Program-made: the position numbers and the translations under genes
Notes under the pieces: generated by a model
Seen by the model: only the letters and a program-made list of their open reading frames with translations
Database searches by the model: none
What the model was told of the DNA's origin: nothing
Shown here: positions 9,012-17,041 of the stretch, piece by piece
Layout: each line of letters starts with the position of its first letter
Position numbering within the stretch: the first letter of the stretch is position 1
Assembly (NCBI RefSeq): GCF_018687635.1
Contig: NZ_CP061300.1
Coordinates: 1,323,424-1,387,423, forward strand
Direction of reading: 5' to 3'
From: Polynucleobacter sp. MWH-Braz-FAM2G
GTDB lineage: Bacteria; Pseudomonadota; Gammaproteobacteria; Burkholderiales; Burkholderiaceae
Length of the DNA: 64,000 nt

Positions 9012-9914
9012 TTACATCCTCCTAGAAAGTCGAGGATCTAATGCATCACGCAAACCATCGCCCAAATAATTGACTGCCAGCACAGTAGCCGATAGAAAAA
9101 TCGATGGGAACAAAATGAGGTAACCAGCAATCTGGAACAAGCTCCTAGACTCAGCCATGATATTTCCCCAGCTTGGAATATTAGGTGGTGTTCCAGCCCC
9201 AATAAACGAAAGAATAGCTTCGGTAATCATTGCTGAGGCGCAAATATACGTTGCCTGCACTAGCAAAGGTGCGGCAATATTCGGCAAGATATGACGCACT
9301 AAAGTTTTTAGCAACGGAGTACCAGATGCAGCTGCAGCTTCTACGTATGGTTGTTCGCGCAATCCCAATACAAGACTTCGCACTAGACGGACCACTCGCG
9401 GAACCTCTGCCAAAGTAATTGCGATGATGACGTTTTCAATGCTCGCTTTGGTCAAGGCCATCAAGGCAATAGCAAGCAATATTGAGGGAATCGACATTAA
9501 TCCATCCATAATGCGCATCACAATGGCATCTAACCAGCGCACAAACCCGGTAATCAGCCCGATAGATAGACCAATGACTGTACTTAATATCGCTACAGCA
9601 ATTCCGACGGTTAGAGACACTCGTGCACCATACATGACACGGCTATAAACATCCCTACCCAAGGCGTCGGTGCCAAACCAATGATCCCAACTGGGTGGCT
9701 TGAGGCGATCTAATGGCGCCACTGCCTGAGGGTCAACAGTCCATAGGAAAGGAGCAAAGATTGCGATAAATCCCATTAAAAGAAGAATGCCTGCACCTAT
9801 TACTGCAAATGGATAACGCTTAGATAATGCCGGTAATTGCGTTCTCAAAAAAAACTGCACCCTCGAAGAACATCCAAGCTGATCGGCAACATTCATAGTG
9901 GTTTTAGCAGTCAT
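9012..9914 (-). CDS. dppC: Dipeptide ABC transporter permease (DppC type)
   Basis: Inner-membrane permease of 300 residues, BPD_transp_1 family. After a cytoplasmic N-terminus of about 35 residues comes the first transmembrane helix, then the conserved WFGTDALGRDVYSRVMYGAR segment of DppC/OppC proteins. The EAA loop lies around EAAAASGTPLLKTLVRHILPN, and the protein ends in the family motif DPRLSRRM. The start codon is 5 bases downstream of the dppB-like stop. It pairs with the DppB-like protein to form the channel. Confidence 0.92.
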   Translation of the reverse strand: MTAKTTMNVADQLGCSSRVQFFLRTQLPALSKRYPFAVIGAGILLLMGFIAIFAPFLWTVDPQAVAPLDRLKPPSWDHWFGTDALGRDVYSRVMYGARVSLTVGIAVAILSTVIGLSIGLITGFVRWLDAIVMRIMDGLMSIPSILLAIALMALTKASIENVIIAITLAEVPRVVRLVRSLVLGLREQPYVEAAAASGTPLLKTLVRHILPNIAAPLLVQATYICASAMITEAILSFIGAGTPPNIPSWGNIMAESRSLFQIAGYLILFPSIFLSATVLAVNYLGDGLRDALDPRLSRRM

Positions 9915-9919
9915 ATGAA

Positions 9920-10861
9920 TTAGTACCGAATCCGTGGATCGAAGAAGACATACGACAAGTCAATCAACAAATTAATAATCACGTAGGTTGCAGAGAAAAT
10001 CAAAATAACGCCCTGAATAATTGGGTAATCGCGACGCAATATGGCATCAACGGTAAGCCGCCCAATACCGGGGATAGCAAAAACAGTTTCAGTTACTACT
10101 GCGCCTGAGATTAACAATCCAATACCAATACCGATAATGGTAATAATTGGAACAGCGGCATTTTTAAGAGCGTGGTGAATCATAATGTCGCGTTCTTTTA
10201 ACCCTTTAGCCTGAGCAGTTCGAATGTAATCTTGAGATAACACATCCAAAACACTTGCACGCGTGATACGCGCAATGAGAGCGGCGTAAACGGTACCCAA
10301 AGCAATGCTCGGCAGTATTAAATGTTGCAACCATGGCCAGAAGCCCTCTCCAATCGGGCGATAACCCTGCACTGGCAAAAGATGTAATTGCAATGAAAAA
10401 AGCAAAATTAATAGGTAGGCTAGGACGAATACTGGGATTGAAAATCCAAGCACAGAAAAGCCCATGATCGCGTGGTCCAATTTACTTTCGGCACGTGCCG
10501 CTGCAATCGCACCCAATGGAACCGACGTCAGAATAGCAACAATTAGCGTACAAATCGTTAGGGATAAAGTAGGCTCAACCCGTTGTCCAATCAACTTAGA
10601 TACGGGAAGATTGCTAAAGATAGATGTACCCAAGTCACCCTGCATTAATGCCCAGACCCAATTTCCAAAGCGAACCATAAAAGGTTGATCTAGACCGAGC
10701 GATTGGCGAATCCGCGCAATATCTTCAGTGCTGGCCACATCGCCAGCAATTACTGCGGCAGGATCGCCAGGGGTGAGATAAAGCAGAGAGAAAACAACGA
10801 ACGCAACGACGGCCATAACGACCACCGTTGCGCCCAAGCGCCTTACTATGTATGAAAGCAA
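9920..10861 (-). CDS. dppB: Dipeptide ABC transporter permease (DppB type)
   Basis: Inner-membrane permease of 313 residues with about six helices. The N-terminus LSYIVRRLGATV, the segment LTPGDPAAV and the LGLDQPF loop are typical of DppB/OppB. The EAA region reads YIRTAQAKGLKERDIMIHHALKN, and the C-terminus ends VFFDPRIRY. The start codon is TTG at 10861, supported by an AGGAG ribosome site about 9 bases upstream; no ATG is available at the N-terminus. It follows the substrate-binding protein gene by 34 bases. Confidence 0.92.
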   Translation of the reverse strand: MLSYIVRRLGATVVVMAVVAFVVFSLLYLTPGDPAAVIAGDVASTEDIARIRQSLGLDQPFMVRFGNWVWALMQGDLGTSIFSNLPVSKLIGQRVEPTLSLTICTLIVAILTSVPLGAIAAARAESKLDHAIMGFSVLGFSIPVFVLAYLLILLFSLQLHLLPVQGYRPIGEGFWPWLQHLILPSIALGTVYAALIARITRASVLDVLSQDYIRTAQAKGLKERDIMIHHALKNAAVPIITIIGIGIGLLISGAVVTETVFAIPGIGRLTVDAILRRDYPIIQGVILIFSATYVIINLLIDLSYVFFDPRIRY

Positions 10862-10895
10862 AAAATAACTCCTAAAAACTTAACAAAAATGGGAA

Positions 10896-12497
10896 TTATT
10901 TTTTCTCCACGTTCCAAAGGAATGCCATTGGCGCCACGATAATCCCAGAGAGATTGGTGCGGTATGCGGTTGGCAAAATAAACTGAGCTGTTGGAATATA
11001 AGGCAAGAACTCAAATGCACGTGCTTGAACGGCATCTGAAGCTTTCTTAGCACCAGCAGCATTTGGAGCCTCGAAATAAGCTTCACGCAAAGATTCCAAT
11101 TTTGGATCAGATGGCCATCCAAACCATGCTTTTTCACCGTTACCACGAATAGCGAAATTCACGCCTGGATTCAGCAAATCAGGACCAACTAGCCAGGTAT
11201 GGAAAATTGACCAACCGCCCTTATCTACTGGCTCCTTCGAAGTGCGACGGGTAATCAAGCTACCCCAGTCTCCGGCTTGCAACTCTACGTTCAGGCCCAG
11301 TTTACGCAAGAGCTCTGTTGTTAACAAAGATTGTGATTGGACGATTGGTTGATCAGCTGCGGAAATAATGACAATCTTTTCGCCCTTGTAACCAGACTCT
11401 TTAATTAAAGCTTTGGCAGCTTCAAAGTCACGCTTGCCTGTCAACAAAGTTGATCCCACATTGCTAGCCAACGGAGTGCCACAAGTGAAGAAAGAAGCGC
11501 ATGGCTTACCATTTTGCGGGCTACCAGCGATTCCTAAAACATAGTCCTGTTGATTTACCACCATCGCCACAGCACGACGCATCTTCTCGTTGTTAAACGG
11601 TGGATAGAGAAAGTTAAAGCGGATGAGACCCATGGACCCTAAGGGATCAATGTTGTCTACCTTAACGCTACTATTTTTTGCCAACACTGGAATCAGATCT
11701 GGAGGCATTTGCTCCCACCAATCTGCCTCGCCATTGCTCAACGCATTGGCTGCAGTAGCAGAATCTGGAATATAGAGCCACTCCACACGATCTACTTTTA
11801 CAACCTTTCCACCAGAAGCCCATGATGGAGCTTCTTTACGTGGAACATAATTTTGATTCTTGACATAGATGACTTTGCTTCCAGGTACCCACTCATCTTT
11901 CACCATCTTGAATGGGCCTGAACCAGTTGGATCTGTGATGTTAGTAAATGCATCAGTCTTAGCGATACGCTCAGGCATGATGAATGGCACATTGGATGAA
12001 GGCTTACCCAATGCATCCAAGACAAAAGCAAAAGGTTTTTTGAGTTTTAGGACAAAGGTTTTGTCATTTGTGGCGGTCCATGACTCTGTAGATTCGGCTA
12101 ATTTTTGACCAAGTCCATCGCGCTTAGACCAGCGCTCAATTGAGGCAATGACGTCAGCAGAACGAACTGGTGCGCCATCATGGAACATAAGTCCATCACG
12201 CAAAGTAAATGTATAAGTTTTCTTGTCAGGACTAATGGTGTATTTGTCCACCATTTGAGGCTTGATTTCAAACTTGCTATCCATCGCAAACAATGTGTCG
12301 TAAACCATGTAACCATGATTGCGAGTGATATAGGCTGTAGTAGTAATTGGATCTAGAATTTTTAGATCCGCCTGCGCAATAAACTTCAAGGTTTTTTGTT
12401 GTTGCGCTTGAGCTGGCAAGGAATATCCAACAGTGGCAATTGCTACTGCCATAGGAATGGCTGCCAACATTACTGAACGTCTTAATGTACTTATCAT
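10896..12497 (-). CDS. ABC transporter substrate-binding protein, peptide family (SBP_bac_5)
   Basis: Periplasmic binding protein of 533 residues for the importer encoded by the next four genes. An N-terminal signal peptide ending near PAQAQQQ is visible, followed by the family pattern YDTLFAMDSKFEIKPQMV, then FTLRDGLMFHDGAPVRSADV and the DPTGSGPFKM segment. The start is ATG with GGAGACA upstream. Peptide-family proteins bind di- or oligopeptides, but close relatives bind nickel, heme, opines or glutathione, so the ligand is unknown. Its place behind an amidase gene suggests an amide or peptide ligand. Confidence 0.9.
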   Translation of the reverse strand: MISTLRRSVMLAAIPMAVAIATVGYSLPAQAQQQKTLKFIAQADLKILDPITTTAYITRNHGYMVYDTLFAMDSKFEIKPQMVDKYTISPDKKTYTFTLRDGLMFHDGAPVRSADVIASIERWSKRDGLGQKLAESTESWTATNDKTFVLKLKKPFAFVLDALGKPSSNVPFIMPERIAKTDAFTNITDPTGSGPFKMVKDEWVPGSKVIYVKNQNYVPRKEAPSWASGGKVVKVDRVEWLYIPDSATAANALSNGEADWWEQMPPDLIPVLAKNSSVKVDNIDPLGSMGLIRFNFLYPPFNNEKMRRAVAMVVNQQDYVLGIAGSPQNGKPCASFFTCGTPLASNVGSTLLTGKRDFEAAKALIKESGYKGEKIVIISAADQPIVQSQSLLTTELLRKLGLNVELQAGDWGSLITRRTSKEPVDKGGWSIFHTWLVGPDLLNPGVNFAIRGNGEKAWFGWPSDPKLESLREAYFEAPNAAGAKKASDAVQARAFEFLPYIPTAQFILPTAYRTNLSGIIVAPMAFLWNVEKK

Positions 12498-12598
12498 ATT
12501 GTCTCCGTAATAAAACGAACTGCAAAACCAAGTTTATTTTTATAAATGACCTACACGAACTCTATAAAACTTGAATGCCTAATAATAATTTTTACGCC

Positions 12599-13960
12599 TT
12601 AATTTGGTGCAGCTAAGTAAGTTTTTACCATATATATAAGATTGTGTTCTTGATATTTTTTACCCACTAACTGCACACCCGCCAAACTTGCAGGCGACAA
12701 GTCGTAATGCGCTTTATCAAATATTAGGGGCATCCCTAATATTGGCAGACCAGCCGCCCCCATTGGCAGACTCAACTCCCTCAGTGGTTTTGCAGCATCT
12801 GGCAAACCAGCCTCCTCTACCGGCCCGCAGGGAGTCAAGGGTAAAGCAAGTATGTCCACAGAACCAATAACTTGACTCATAGCCTCCCGAAAGGCTTCCA
12901 GCTCAATGTAGGCTTTCTGGAGCTCGTTCGAACCAAGCGAGCTTGAATGGCGAAGCTCATTGATTACTGGCTTTCCTAATCGATCGGCAAATAACTCAAC
13001 CTCGCCACACATTTTTTTAAAGTCCCGCAAAAACTCCATCTGCAAAACCGTTAAGGCGCAGCTCGTCGCCTTTGGAAAATCTGGCCAAGATTGCTCTACA
13101 AAAGAGATGTTCGGTTGTTTTTGCACTTCCTGCATAAAACACTTAAACGCCCCTGCCACCTCATCACCCACACCCTCAAGCAAGCGAGGATCCCAGCCGA
13201 TTTGGATTGGGCGAAGACCATCGCTCTGGATATCTCGAATGGATTTGGGCAGAAAAGATGTGCCTAAAAAATACTCGCAATCCTCTACCGTTCGAGCAAT
13301 TGGGCCAACTACATCTAAAGTGCGTGAGCGAGGAACAACACCATCTAGATCAAATGATTCACTTGAGGGACGTAGGCCTACTATTCCGCACCAAGCGGCG
13401 GGCATGCGGATGGATCCACCGGTATCCGACCCCAAAGCCACAGGAACAATGCCCATAGCCACCGCTCTTGCACTTCCACTGGAAGAACCGCCAGATAAAC
13501 AACCAGATAGATGGGGATTCTGAACATTTCCAAAATGCGCATTTTCGCCAGTCAAACCAACGGCCCATTCGTTCATATTCGTTTTACCAATCGGTATCGC
13601 ACCCCGATCAATGAGACCCTGCAATACCGAAGCTGATTTTTTAGCCCTCTCCGAATAGGCTTTGGGGCTACCAGCGCTTGTATTTAAATCACGCCAGTCA
13701 ATATTGTCTTTTACCGCAAAAGGAATTCCACACAGATCACCACACTCTTCCCCTCGGCTTATTTTGGCATCCAGCAGATCTGCCATCGCCAGAGCTTCGT
13801 GAGGATGAAGACTAATGAATGTCGGCGAGACAGCAGAATCTAGCATTTCATTCTTTGCCAACTCCAAGGCACATTCCACTTGGCTACGCGCTGAACGCTT
13901 ACCTTTCTTTACCTCAGCAACAATCTCTTGCAATGAAGGCCATACGTAATAGGGCTTCAT
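12599..13960 (-). CDS. Amidase signature family hydrolase
   Basis: Cytoplasmic amide hydrolase of 453 residues with the Ser-cisSer-Lys triad of the amidase signature family: K84 in FAVKDNID, the serine cluster of LSGGSSSGSA near residues 156-164, and nucleophile S183 in GSDTGGSIRMPAAW. Family members include AtzE-type biuret/carboxybiuret hydrolases, GatA relatives and various acylamidases; the residues visible do not fix the substrate. A good ribosome site (GAAAGG) lies 9-14 bases before the ATG and inside a short upstream frame. The gene is 101 bases ahead of the peptide-binding protein gene on the same strand and probably heads that operon. Confidence 0.88.
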   Translation of the reverse strand: MKPYYVWPSLQEIVAEVKKGKRSARSQVECALELAKNEMLDSAVSPTFISLHPHEALAMADLLDAKISRGEECGDLCGIPFAVKDNIDWRDLNTSAGSPKAYSERAKKSASVLQGLIDRGAIPIGKTNMNEWAVGLTGENAHFGNVQNPHLSGCLSGGSSSGSARAVAMGIVPVALGSDTGGSIRMPAAWCGIVGLRPSSESFDLDGVVPRSRTLDVVGPIARTVEDCEYFLGTSFLPKSIRDIQSDGLRPIQIGWDPRLLEGVGDEVAGAFKCFMQEVQKQPNISFVEQSWPDFPKATSCALTVLQMEFLRDFKKMCGEVELFADRLGKPVINELRHSSSLGSNELQKAYIELEAFREAMSQVIGSVDILALPLTPCGPVEEAGLPDAAKPLRELSLPMGAAGLPILGMPLIFDKAHYDLSPASLAGVQLVGKKYQEHNLIYMVKTYLAAPN

Positions 13961-14086
13961 TTAAAAGCCTTTCAACTGAAATTTGCAGAAGTGCTCAAGC
14001 AAATTTTGCGAAAACAGTTGAGAATAAGTCTGAGTAACACCACGCCAGTCACCTAGCGTATCGAATATTTTCAAATTGCTTTGCAT
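13961..14086 (-). CDS. Possible 41-residue protein abutting the amidase gene
   Basis: An ATG-started frame of 41 residues (begins MQSNLKIFDTLGDWRG, ends CKFQLKGF). Its TAA is followed directly by the amidase ATG. A stop codon lies six codons upstream of its ATG, so it cannot be extended, and its own ribosome site (GAGACA) is weak. Some amidases, such as AtzE, work with a small partner encoded immediately upstream (AtzG), but that partner is longer and I see no clear similarity. It may be a leader peptide that couples translation to the amidase, or chance. I recognise no family. Confidence 0.35.
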   Translation of the reverse strand: MQSNLKIFDTLGDWRGVTQTYSQLFSQNLLEHFCKFQLKGF

Positions 14087-14103
14087 AGTTGTCTCTGATT
14101 TTT

Positions 14104-14129
14104 ATAGTAGTAATTCGATACTATAGTAT
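14104..14129. promoter_or_regulatory. Candidate operator between the divergent amidase and SnoaL-like genes
   Basis: The divergent 87-base gap contains a perfect 12-base palindrome, ATACTATAGTAT (14118-14129), that overlaps a second inverted repeat ATAGTA-N9-TACTAT (14104-14124). On the minus strand a TATAAA-like -10 box can be placed just downstream, putting the palindrome at its -35 region. This is what a dimeric repressor or activator site for the divergent transcripts would look like. No regulator gene is present nearby, so the binding protein is unknown. Confidence 0.4.
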
Positions 14130-14173
14130 TTTTCTTAATTCATCTTCAAGCCTTTAACAGCTCAAATATTGCT

Positions 14174-14575
14174 ATGCAAAATACAGAAAATTTCATGACT
14201 CCTGAAAAGCTTGCCGAATTCAGTGCCGCATGGAATCAGCATGACATCGACTCACTCATGAGCTTTATGAGCGATGACTGCGTATTTCAAACAGCGGCTG
14301 GCCCAGACTCTTGTGGCGCACGTTATGAGGGATTAACAGCGGTTAGAGCAGCTTTTGAAAGTGCTTGGATCAATACGCCAGATGCTCAATGGATCAATGA
14401 TCGTCATTTTGTTCATGAAAATTTTGGCGTGTCTGAGTGGACATTTATTGGAACGGCAGCCGATGGTAGTCGCATTGAAACTGATGGAGTGGATATTTTT
14501 ACTTTCAAAGATGGCAAGATTCAATTAAAAAATGCTTTTCGCAAAAACCGCCCTAACTTACCCGCAACAAAGTAA
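14174..14575 (+). CDS. SnoaL/NTF2-like domain protein
   Basis: Small protein of 133 residues with the cone-shaped NTF2 fold pattern: an N-terminal helix with the AWNQHDIDSLMSFMSDDCVF motif, a glycine-rich turn, and strands around SEWTFIGTAADGSRIETDGVDIFTF near the C-terminus. Family members are isomerases, lyases or ligand binders. The gene is 17 bases before the FAD oxidoreductase gene, so the two are likely co-transcribed and may act on the same compound. No recognisable ribosome site precedes the ATG. The fold is likely; the function is unknown. Confidence 0.8.
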   Translation: MQNTENFMTPEKLAEFSAAWNQHDIDSLMSFMSDDCVFQTAAGPDSCGARYEGLTAVRAAFESAWINTPDAQWINDRHFVHENFGVSEWTFIGTAADGSRIETDGVDIFTFKDGKIQLKNAFRKNRPNLPATK

Positions 14576-14592
14576 TGTGATCTATCGTTAAT

Positions 14593-15987
14593 ATGGCGTC
14601 AATGGAATACGATCCTCTTTATGATCCCCTGCACTCCCTAAATCCCGGAGCTGGAAGAGACTACGCACCGACTTACTGGGTTGCAAGCGCTGGAGCACCT
14701 CCAACAACCGATGGACCAGTTACGCAAAATATGGATGTAGATGTCGTTGTTATTGGATCAGGATCAACAGGGGTTTCAACTGCACTGTATTTAGCTCAAG
14801 AGCATGGAATTCAAGCGGTGATTTTGGAAGCCAATCAAACTGCTTGGGGTTGCTCAAGCAGAAGCGGAGGGCAAGGACAAAATGCTAGTGGGCGTTTGTC
14901 ACGCTCCCAATGGATTAAGCGCTGGGGACTTGAAACTGCAAAAAAACTAGATCGTGAGATTTATACCGGATTTGAAAATTTCAGAGAGCTTACTCAAGGT
15001 ATAGATTGCGATGCCACTAATGGAGGGCATTTATACGTTGCCCATCGTCCTGAGAAGATGCTTTATTTAAAAAATGAAGCAAAGGTACGCAAAGAAATTT
15101 TTGGGTACAACCCCACTTTACTGTGTGCAGAAGAATTAAGAGAACAATACTGCGATGATCGAGATGCAGCAGGAGCACTATTAGAGCATGAAGGCGTTGG
15201 GGTTCATCCCCTTAAATTAACATTTGGTTTGCTGAAAAAGGCTCAGGGTCTCGGCGTCAAAATCCACACTAGTAGTCCAGTAACATCTTGGGAAACAATT
15301 AACGGTGTGCATCATATTCAAACTCCAGGTGGAGTCGTGCGCGCCAAACGAATTGCTATCTGTACAGGTGGCTATGGAATGCAAGGTTTGAGACCTATCA
15401 AAAATCGCATCATTCCAATACTGTCCAACTCTGTCGTAACAAGACCATTAACAGATGAGGAAATAAAAGCCTGTAACTTTCGCTCACACACTTTCTTAAC
15501 TGACACCCGAACACTACGTTTCTATTACCGCCTCTTAAAAGATAATCGCCTGCAATTAGGTAGTCGGAGCTCCATCAGCGGAGCAGATGCAAATAATCCA
15601 GTACATCTCAAATTATTGACTGATGCGATTGCCCGAAAATTTCCACCATTAGCAGGAATTGAGATTGATTACTCATGGTGGGGGTGGGTGGATGTCAGTC
15701 ACGATATGATGCCGCGCATCACTCAACCAAACCCCAAAGAAAAAGTTTGGTACGCATTAGGCTACGGAGGAAATGGTGTTTCTTTCTCGACTTGGGCAGG
15801 CAGGCGACTCGCCGAACTAATTGCAGAAGAAAATCCCAATCCCGAAGTATTTAATCTTCCCATTTACAACTCATCTTTAGAGTTTCCCAATTTATTTGGC
15901 AAGATCCGCTCAGAGGCATTCGTACCTTTCAGACGATTGGGGCAAAGTGTCCTTTATAAGTGGTACTGGTTTAAAGATGAAAAATAA
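14593..15987 (+). CDS. FAD-dependent oxidoreductase, DAO family (PuuB/OrdL-like)
   Basis: Flavoprotein of 464 residues related to D-amino-acid oxidase-type enzymes that oxidise secondary or primary amines. The FAD-binding GSGSTG motif is at residues 55-60 with the ribose-binding acid E79, followed by the family RSGGQGQNASGRL segment. The C-terminal part has WVDVSHDMMPRI and YALGYGGNGVSFSTWAGR, as in gamma-glutamylputrescine oxidases. About 45 residues precede the Rossmann fold, slightly more than usual. With a gamma-glutamyltranspeptidase-like gene two genes downstream, gamma-glutamylated amines are a plausible substrate, but this is inference. Confidence 0.85.
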   Translation: MASMEYDPLYDPLHSLNPGAGRDYAPTYWVASAGAPPTTDGPVTQNMDVDVVVIGSGSTGVSTALYLAQEHGIQAVILEANQTAWGCSSRSGGQGQNASGRLSRSQWIKRWGLETAKKLDREIYTGFENFRELTQGIDCDATNGGHLYVAHRPEKMLYLKNEAKVRKEIFGYNPTLLCAEELREQYCDDRDAAGALLEHEGVGVHPLKLTFGLLKKAQGLGVKIHTSSPVTSWETINGVHHIQTPGGVVRAKRIAICTGGYGMQGLRPIKNRIIPILSNSVVTRPLTDEEIKACNFRSHTFLTDTRTLRFYYRLLKDNRLQLGSRSSISGADANNPVHLKLLTDAIARKFPPLAGIEIDYSWWGWVDVSHDMMPRITQPNPKEKVWYALGYGGNGVSFSTWAGRRLAELIAEENPNPEVFNLPIYNSSLEFPNLFGKIRSEAFVPFRRLGQSVLYKWYWFKDEK

Positions 15988-16030
15988 ATTCGCTAATCAA
16001 CACTTGAACTTATTTTCTATAAAGGTCAGC

Positions 16031-17011
16031 ATGAATCATCTTCACCGAATTTTCTTTGGTATCACTCTTCTATTAGGCATGGCTAGTGTCAGCAATGCCG
16101 CACCTGAATCAGATTGGCCAAAAAAACCAATTCAAATGATCCTTTCTTTTCCAGCTGGGGGGTCAACCGATGTCTTTGCTCGCAGCATTGCTGCACCCCT
16201 TGGGGATGCATTAGGTCAAGCAGTAGTTGTTGACAATAAGCCGGGTGCTGGTGGGATGATTGGCATGACCGCTGCTGCCAAGGCTAATCCCGATGGCTAC
16301 ACCATTCACTTTAGCGCCCTAACGAATCAGGCAATTGCTCAAGCACTTTTTAATAATCCTCCAGTTGACTTAGAAAAAGACTTTATTTCTGTTGCACTGG
16401 TAGGTTCAGTGCCACATATTTTAGAAGTGAACCCCAGCGTTCCTGCTAAAAATATGTCAGAGCTGATTGGCTATATTAAGTCTAGAAACGGTAACTTCAA
16501 TTACGCCTCTCAAGGTAATGGCACCCTCTCACATCTCGAAGCTCAACTCTTTATGCAGCGTATCGGCGCCACTGGAGTCCATATTCCTTATAAGGGCAGC
16601 AGCTTTGCGTTGCCCGATTTAATAGCTGGCAACACCATGATGATGTTTGACAGTCTGACCGCTTCTTTGCCGCACATTCAAAGTGGCAAGCTAAGACCTA
16701 TCGCCATTGCCTCCTCTGAACGCTCACCCCTATTGCCGAATGTCCCAACATTTGAACAGGATGGCATGAAGAAGTTTGATGTTGAAAACTTATTTGCCAT
16801 TTATGCGCCTAAAGGCACTCCTCCATCGGTAGTCTCTCGCCTAGAAAAGGAAATCCGTAAAATTTTGACTAACCCAGACTTTAAAAATAAGTTAGCTAAC
16901 CAAGGGATTCATCCTCAGTTCGCAAACTCAGAGAAATTAACTGAAATTACCATTGCTGAACAAGCAAAGTGGGCAAAGATTGTTAAAACCTCCAATATTA
17001 AGATCGATTAA
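16031..17011 (+). CDS. Bug/TTT family periplasmic solute receptor
   Basis: Tripartite-tricarboxylate-transporter-type binding protein of about 326 residues. The chosen ATG at 16031 has AAAGG upstream and gives a proper signal peptide (hydrophobic core then SNAAPESDWP); the same frame extends further upstream into the oxidoreductase gene, but that start would bury the signal. Family segments: PIQMILSFPAGGSTDVFAR, VVDNKPGAGGMIGM and HIPYKGSSFALPDLI. Bug proteins bind carboxylates, amides or similar small molecules. No TctA/TctB membrane subunits are in the window, as is common for Bug proteins in this order. Confidence 0.9.
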   Translation: MNHLHRIFFGITLLLGMASVSNAAPESDWPKKPIQMILSFPAGGSTDVFARSIAAPLGDALGQAVVVDNKPGAGGMIGMTAAAKANPDGYTIHFSALTNQAIAQALFNNPPVDLEKDFISVALVGSVPHILEVNPSVPAKNMSELIGYIKSRNGNFNYASQGNGTLSHLEAQLFMQRIGATGVHIPYKGSSFALPDLIAGNTMMMFDSLTASLPHIQSGKLRPIAIASSERSPLLPNVPTFEQDGMKKFDVENLFAIYAPKGTPPSVVSRLEKEIRKILTNPDFKNKLANQGIHPQFANSEKLTEITIAEQAKWAKIVKTSNIKID

Positions 17012-17041
17012 TCCCTACATTTACTAAAAGAAGAATTATCC

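Noticed and set aside
12960..13523. 187-codon + strand frame opposite the amidase gene
   Set aside because: It lies fully antisense to a well-supported amidase with intact active-site motifs, and its product has no recognisable motif; it is a shadow frame.
15896..16030. Longer N-terminus for the Bug receptor reaching into the oxidoreductase gene
   Set aside because: The signal peptide begins at ATG 16031 with AAAGG upstream; a 45-residue extension would put the signal in the middle of the protein.
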